23,251 bases of DNA from NCBI GenBank assembly GCA_003427395.1, contig BFEA01000065.1:2318545-2341795 (forward strand). Reading direction: 5' to 3'. This stretch comes from Chara braunii. Lineage: Eukaryota > Streptophyta > Charophyceae > Charales > Characeae. The notes under the pieces are model-generated. The model was not told the DNA's origin and made no database searches. It worked only from the letters and a program-made list of their open reading frames with translations. Shown one piece after another: positions 18,663 through 23,251 of the stretch. A program made the translations under genes and the position numbers. The first letter of the stretch is position 1. Each line of letters begins with the position of its first letter.

Positions 18663-19899
18663 ACCTCCATCGCTACTCTACCTTCAGTCTCCATTCCGAC
18701 GACCCCACGTTTTGGCAATCCACCGCGGAAGCGTCCCTCTCCTTCGCGATCAAGCCATTAGATGTGTCGATTCTAGACGCGGTCAAGAGGACGCACTGGT
18801 GGCAAACCTACGTGGCGCTCCGTTTCTGCCTCCTCGGGGTCACCTTCCATTAGGCAGAACCCGCGGGCAGGAGTGTGGAGGACGAGATCCTGAACGACGA
18901 GGTGGAATTGCTGCTCACGTGGGACCCGCTCATCCGGCGCACTCCAGCAGGAGAGACAAGTGAAGAAGAGGAGGACGACGAAGAAGAAGCATCGACAGAG
19001 GAAGAAGATCAGGAATCCGATCCTGATTACCAAGGATCGGAGGACACCGAGGTCGAAAGAGGCCAGTTCAGGGTGAGTGGAATCAGAGGAAGACGAAGGT
19101 GGAGCGGGGGAGTCAAGCGGACCCGACGAGCTGAGCCGGGAAGAAAGATAGGTTGTGGAGCAAAAGAGACGGGCGACAGCGGAAGAAAAGTGGCCGATCG
19201 AAGAATCAAGAGGGCCACCACTGCAACTGCTGCGAGACGATCCGATGCACAATCCAGAACCGCCGCGGGAGGAAGACAGACGAGATGGAAGCGCCACCGC
19301 GGAGGGATCAAGAAGCCGGCGCCGCCGAAGGAGTCAATCGCCCTCACAATCCTCCCTAGTTCGACCCGCAGCCCTTCGTTTACATCGAGATGCGGGCACT
19401 CGGGCTTCGTCCCCTGTCGTGATCCCGTCGTCCCCGTGCCTTCCTCACCGTCCAGCAGATCCTAGGCCGGCCCCGATTCCCTGATACATGGCAGCCATTT
19501 CCCCTCTCCCTCTTCTATAACGGCTACGCCACCCGCCTTCTGGTCACCCTCTTCCCGCATGCCACTACTCGCTCACTCGTCACTTCCTTCCCCCTCCACA
19601 TCCTCCTCTTTAGCGTGGATTGGCGAGAGTATAATCATATAGAGGTCTACTGTGTTGTCGGGGGCACGATCCCCGCGTGCGAAGAATATGACGACTTTCG
19701 CGCTGCCATCCGCCGCACCCTCTGCACCCTCTACCCTCGGCACCCTCGCTTTCCCCGCATCCATCGCTCCATTCATTATGTCCCACTCCCCTCCAGCGAC
19801 GAGGAAATTTACCGCTTCATGCCTCCTCTCCCCCAAGTCTATTCACCACCTCCCCCACCCGTAGTTAGATTGCCTTTCCCCGACAACATTTTGGATTGA
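18659..19899 (+). pseudogene. Post-pol ORF: unassigned acidic, charged accessory-like protein
   Basis: The ATG at 18659 overlaps the preceding TGA as ATGA. The N-terminus (HSDDPTFWQSTAEASLSFAI, THWWQTYVALRF) is tryptophan-containing. A TAG stop at 18851-18853 interrupts it. An acidic run near 18960-19060 (EEEEDDEEEASTEEEDQES) follows, then, in a shifted frame from about 19075, a charged RS-like stretch (EGSRSRRRRRSQSPSQSS). In a third frame (about 19424-19899) comes a region with PDTWQPFPLSLFYNGYATRL and a proline-rich end. I recognise no domain. Mixed Trp-rich, acidic and SR-rich composition resembles a nuclear or RNA-binding factor more than an envelope; there is no clear signal peptide or membrane anchor. 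It may be one broken gene or two. Confidence 0.4.
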
Positions 19900-20055
19900 G
19901 CCCATGTATGCCACGTCGGATGACTTCCACACTCGGATCCTACGGTAAGTGGCACGTGCGAGCTCCGCGTCGATCGTCAGGTTAACGGATCGACGCATGA
20001 AGTGTGTGAGCAAGCAGGAGCTTGCTCAAGATTGGAACCCCCTGGGCGTCACATA
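19900..20055 (+). other. Internal region next to the 3' LTR: two hairpins, no polypurine tract
   Basis: Hairpins are GTCGATC/GATCGAC (19969-19975 with 19988-19994) and GAGCAAGC/GCTTGCTC (20008-20015 with 20020-20027). The bases just before the LTR read aaccccctgggcgtcacata, which is not a polypurine tract. An 11-base match to the LTR 3' end, TGGGCGTCACA, lies at 20043-20053. Confidence 0.7.
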
Positions 20056-20061
20056 TGTGAC
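20048..20061. repeat. 14-bp perfect palindrome across the internal/3' LTR boundary
   Basis: GTCACATATGTGAC consists of the LTR-end sequence GTCACA, TA, and the LTR-start sequence TGTGAC. It resembles two LTR ends placed head to tail. Confidence 0.85.
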
Positions 20062-22465
20062 AAACCGTTTTGTGTAATCGCATGACTTTCTACGCGGAGC
20101 TGCCTGGGGAAATGAGACGGGTCGGATGAGTGAGTTGCGGGAAGATGGGACGAGCGGCAAATTGCATGGACGTCCTCGTTTCTTTTCATTTTTCTGCTGA
20201 AAATTGTCGGGTCGGTGTCGAGAAAATCTTGTGCCAACGGTTGGGTAGCTACGCCTTGGCAAGCGCGAGAAATAACTGTACCATAGCTTCTTACTTGTTT
20301 TGCTGTGAGCGCTGGGAATTTTGGTGCGATCTTCGTGCGGGAATATCGTTTTTGAATTTTCAATTGATGTCGAGCCCCCACGAGCTCGCGGAATTGTTTT
20401 TCTTTTCTACTTTTTCTCCGAATTTCGTTTTGCAATCAGGACTTGCTAGGAATTTAGGTACTCTAAATTTTGTTGCGCCACGCTTGCACGCATATGCTGC
20501 GCTGGGAACTGGGCTCTGACTGGATCGCGCCCTTACTCTTGTGTAACTATCGTTTTTGGCGGGCGCGATTGTAACTGTATCTTTCTTCTTTCTTGGTTTC
20601 CTCGTGTTTGCCCGCCTTCTCCTTCTTCCTCGCCGCGCATACTCTGTTCTAATTGGCCGGAACGCCTGCATGATCGGATCGATGCGTGGAGTGTGGCTAC
20701 GACCCCCACGCCACGGCTTGGCCATGCAAGACGTAGGCACTTAGCGCGACCAGTGAGGGTCGGTCGGCTAATGGGCAAGTTTGGAAGGTGAGTGCGAGAG
20801 TTGGGCGATCCGACAAGCTTGTGTCCGGTATGCGGGGTTGATGTGCGGGGCCGCGACGGACTGTGGCGCACGGGCGAACCTGGCTTGCATGCTCGAACCA
20901 AGCGGGGTGACAACTCTGTGTTGATACGCGGCGACGGATTGCCGGTATCAGGGGTGTAGAGCAAAGAGACAGCAATTGTGGTGGTGGGATAAGGTTCCTT
21001 TGTTCACCTGTATAATTTTGGATTATAATATGGCCGATTTTGTTGCGGCCTTTTTGGACTTCTCTTTGTAAATCGTCTCGGATTTTCCTTGTCGTTTTTG
21101 CTTCGTATGTATGCATGGAATGAATGTGAACTCCCTTTTATTAGCGATCTTTTCGGATTTCCAATCTTGTTTCGCGATGCCTGTTTCATTTTTGTCTACT
21201 ATTCACCTGCGTGAGCTATACGCTCAGATCTGATTGAAAACGCTCGTTATGGATATTTGGGTTTAGTCGTTAACTTTCGATCACTAAGAGTGTTGTGAGA
21301 AGTTGATTGTCTTGTCCCCTATTTCCTCCTCCTCGTCACATGTATGGCATGTAATGACTGGATCTCACCCAACGTAGCATGAGTAGGATATTTGCATGTA
21401 TGCCGAACGCGATCGGCACACTGAACCAATCCGCTGTTTCTCACGTGCGAGCTTGCATACGACCGCAAGCTCGAGGAAGTCGAGTCGCCGTGTACACGCT
21501 TGTCCGCAGGAGTCAGCCTTGGACCTCGTGTAAGGATCCAGGGTACCGAGCTTGCTAAACAGATATGGCTGCGGAATTTCCCTCTTGGATGCCCGATCGT
21601 GAGAGCTTGAGGGACCCGGAATACCACGAATACTAGGAAAGTGAACAACTCAGAGCGAGGGAACTTAAGAAATCCGGAATTCCCCTGTCTGACAGAGAAC
21701 GATCGATTGTGCGCAAGGGACTTTCACTGTGCCATAACTAATGATCCTAGGGGCCCCGACTATGCGGATACTTACAACACGCAATATTTCATATCCCCCG
21801 GCTTCGTCGTTATTACTACCAGTTTCCCTCCCTTTCACCTCCTCCTTCCATATCACCAACTCACGGTGGTGCCGTGGAATTCCATAGCCCGCTATTGGCC
21901 CTGTATACCGTGCGAAAAGTGTGGACAACCGCGGCTCGAAAATCGCTCGGCGAGCCCGCCAAAGTCGAGCGGCGCCGACAATTGGTCGAACCACATGACC
22001 AACCGCGAAGGCGAAACCAGAGGAGATGGTGATTCTCATTTTCAGGCTTGAAAATTGAGTTCATTGGCAGGGGCTATGTTGTTGGGATTTTGTTCGAGAA
22101 TGCAAGAGTGTTTAGATTTGTCGGTACTGGTACTGTGATTGTGGAAAAATACCCCGGGATCTTTAGTCTGGGACACACTGCGCATGCCATTTGCCTTCTG
22201 TTGCATGACATATGCGGCTTTCCTTCCGTGCGCAAACCACGAAAGGTGGCCTGCCTTCCTTCTTACGAAAATTAAAGCGCCAAGTACGACCTGCACCTAC
22301 CCTCTTGCACTTTTACCCCCAGAACTTGCCACAGGAGATCTCAGTTCCGACCTAGGACTCCACCCCCACTTTCCTAAAATCCTTGGCACACCCCCTTTTC
22401 GCACTTCCGGGCCCCCATCCCACTCCGATCGGGAAGTCGTGTTGGGCGTGAGGTTGGGCGTCACA
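20056..22465 (+). repeat. 3' LTR, core promoter deleted
   Basis: This 2,410-bp repeat runs from TGTGAC to GTCACA. Compared with the left LTR it lacks 108 bp (the equivalent of 10135-10242, junction at 20742/20743), including the TATA box, and it lacks the long (GA)n. It retains the terminal TGGGCGTCACA that the left LTR has lost. By eye about 34 of the first 290 positions differ from the left LTR, many of them C/T or G/A. Confidence 0.92.
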
Positions 22466-22469
22466 TCCC
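22466..22469. repeat. Target-site duplication, right copy (TCCC)
   Basis: This matches 9441-9444. The minus-strand chromovirus sequence resumes right after it. Confidence 0.7.
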
Positions 22470-22760
22470 TTCTTTTGTCGGTTGACACTAGTGTTGTAGC
22501 TGCTGCCACATGGGGCAGTAGGCGAAAACGTGGCCTGCCTTCCTACACTTGTGGTTCTCTCCTCTGGCGCCACTGACTTTCTAATATGTTCATTTGCTTC
22601 CAGAACTCAACCTGCTTGGAGTCCTGAATGCAAGGGGTATGTGCAGGGGGGGCTCTATCCTCCTCTTTGCTGGTACTGTTGTCAGCCACACTTGTGTTGT
22701 GGTTGGGAACTGCTCTCATTGCCAGATTGTTGTGGTCTTCCATTGCAGACCACAGCACCG
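22466..22760 (-). pseudogene. gag: Chromovirus gag fragment with zinc-knuckle remnant
   Basis: On the minus strand, CRKAGHVFAYC (within 22511-22560) gives the second half of a CCHC knuckle, C-x4-H-x4-C; the first Cys is absent (Asn at that position). Upstream, SKQVEFWKQMNILESQWRQR could be the helical segment before the knuckle. Downstream, the frame reaches one TAG, then the TCCC target, and continues in the same frame at 9440 towards the protease remnant. This places the fragment in the same chromovirus as 5722-9440. The rest of gag and the 5' LTR are not identified and may lie past the window edge. Confidence 0.6.
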
Positions 22761-23251
22761 GCGTACTTCCTGCCCTACCATCTTAACCCTTGTATGCAAA
22801 TAGAAGATAAGGAGTACCTTGAATTCGAATACAAGGTACGTGCCTTGTAGAACAAATTTTAGGGGCGCAACTTTCCTAAGGCTAGAGAGGAGGGAGCGGG
22901 GGGGGGGGGGGGGGGGAATATAAGTAATAACAAGTGGACGATGACAAAAACATTTTGCGAAACACCGCAGCCATCAGTTGGATACCATCTTTGCGATGTA
23001 CCCCTACCAGTAGCTGCCCAACTTTGCAAAATGGCCAAGTAGTTGCCAACTTTTCGTAGGTGCAATTGCAAAAGGCGAAGTGAATGTGCACACCCGCCTG
23101 ACAGGGGCATAAGACAAACATGTCAGCCCAAAATGCCATTCCACTATGCCCATATCTTTTATGGACATTTTGACATATATCTCAAGTTATGGGGGTATTT
23201 GGCAAATGACCCCGCCCCCCCCCCAAAAGGAGACTCTCTCTCTCTCTCTCT
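22761..23251. other. No gene recognised; homopolymer and dinucleotide tracts
   Basis: The stretch contains a near-perfect 26-bp palindrome (22814-22839), a 19-base G run (22898-22916), a 10-base C run (23215-23224) and a terminal (CT)n from about 23234. The chromovirus 5' gag might be expected here, but no motif confirms it. Confidence 0.5.
22814..22839. repeat. 26-bp near-perfect palindrome
   Basis: GTACCTTG (22814-22821) and CAAGGTAC (22832-22839) flank AATTCGAATA; only one base pair of the 13 is mismatched. The centre is TTCGAA. Confidence 0.9.

Larger units (their letters stand above)
9445..22465 (+). mobile_element. Full-length, inactive Ty3/gypsy LTR retrotransposon with PHD-like finger
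   Basis: Two long direct repeats (9445-12008 and 20056-22465) begin TGTGAC; the right one ends GTCACA. Between them lie a PBS, gag, protease, RT, RNase H, a zinc finger, integrase and about 1.9 kb more. The domain order (RT and RNase H before integrase) places it in Ty3/gypsy. It sits in the opposite orientation to the older chromovirus and is flanked by TCCC. Stops and frameshifts occur in every domain. It has no C-terminal chromodomain; the PHD-like finger and post-pol ORFs set it apart from ordinary chromoviruses. Confidence 0.9.

Noticed and set aside
19573-19836. 87-codon minus-strand frame opposite the last post-pol segment
   Set aside because: It is antisense to a plus-strand frame with better composition and continuity, and has no motif of its own.
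18123-19899. Envelope-like gene after pol
   Set aside because: No signal peptide, no convincing membrane anchor and no furin-like or heptad architecture. The composition is acidic and SR-rich instead.
1-23251. CRISPR arrays, rRNA, riboswitches, bacterial promoters
   Set aside because: No regularly spaced short repeats with unique spacers and no rRNA signature sequences. The content is eukaryotic.

Overview
The window looks like repeat-rich nuclear DNA from a plant or streptophyte alga. The evidence is GT-AG splice signals around a leucine-rich-repeat exon, a tRNA-derived SINE-like repeat, a plant-type chromodomain Ty3/gypsy element, a primer-binding site resembling the complement of initiator-Met tRNA, and abundant microsatellites. 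No bacterial-style operons, rRNA or CRISPR are visible. A charophyte-like host is a guess from the look of the retroelements; nothing in the window proves it.

Layout. Bases 1-9440 are low in genes: an 88-bp hairpin-bearing tandem duplication (13-185), one or two exons of an SDS22-like LRR protein on the minus strand (481-841), a tRNA-related SINE-like repeat (about 2244-2404), a nested compound tandem repeat (about 3265-4360), and a long (TC)n tract (4911-4993). From about 9200 down to 5722 on the minus strand lies a decayed Ty3/gypsy chromovirus: protease, reverse transcriptase, RNase H, integrase and a C-terminal chromodomain, broken by many stops, frameshifts and small duplications. Its probable 3' LTR occupies roughly 5714 down to at least 4911.

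Bases 9445-22465 are one complete but dead LTR retrotransposon on the plus strand. It has a 5' LTR (9445-12008), PBS (12009-12021), gag, protease, RT, RNase H, a PHD-like zinc finger, integrase, a further 1.9 kb with one or two unassigned reading frames, and a 3' LTR (20056-22465). TCCC target duplications flank it. The same minus-strand chromovirus resumes after the 3' LTR with a gag zinc-knuckle remnant (about 22511-22560). The reading frame on the two sides of the insertion matches when one TCCC copy is counted once, so the 13-kb element is nested in the older chromovirus between gag knuckle and protease.

Most notable is the plus-strand element. It carries a C4HC3 PHD-like finger between RNase H and integrase, where a histone-reading module could direct integration, and extra ORF-like frames after pol joined by two ATGA stop/start overlaps. 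The LTRs differ at roughly one site in nine over the first 290 bp (counted by eye), and the 3' LTR has lost its core promoter. The copy is therefore old and inactive; every coding call inside it is a pseudogene.
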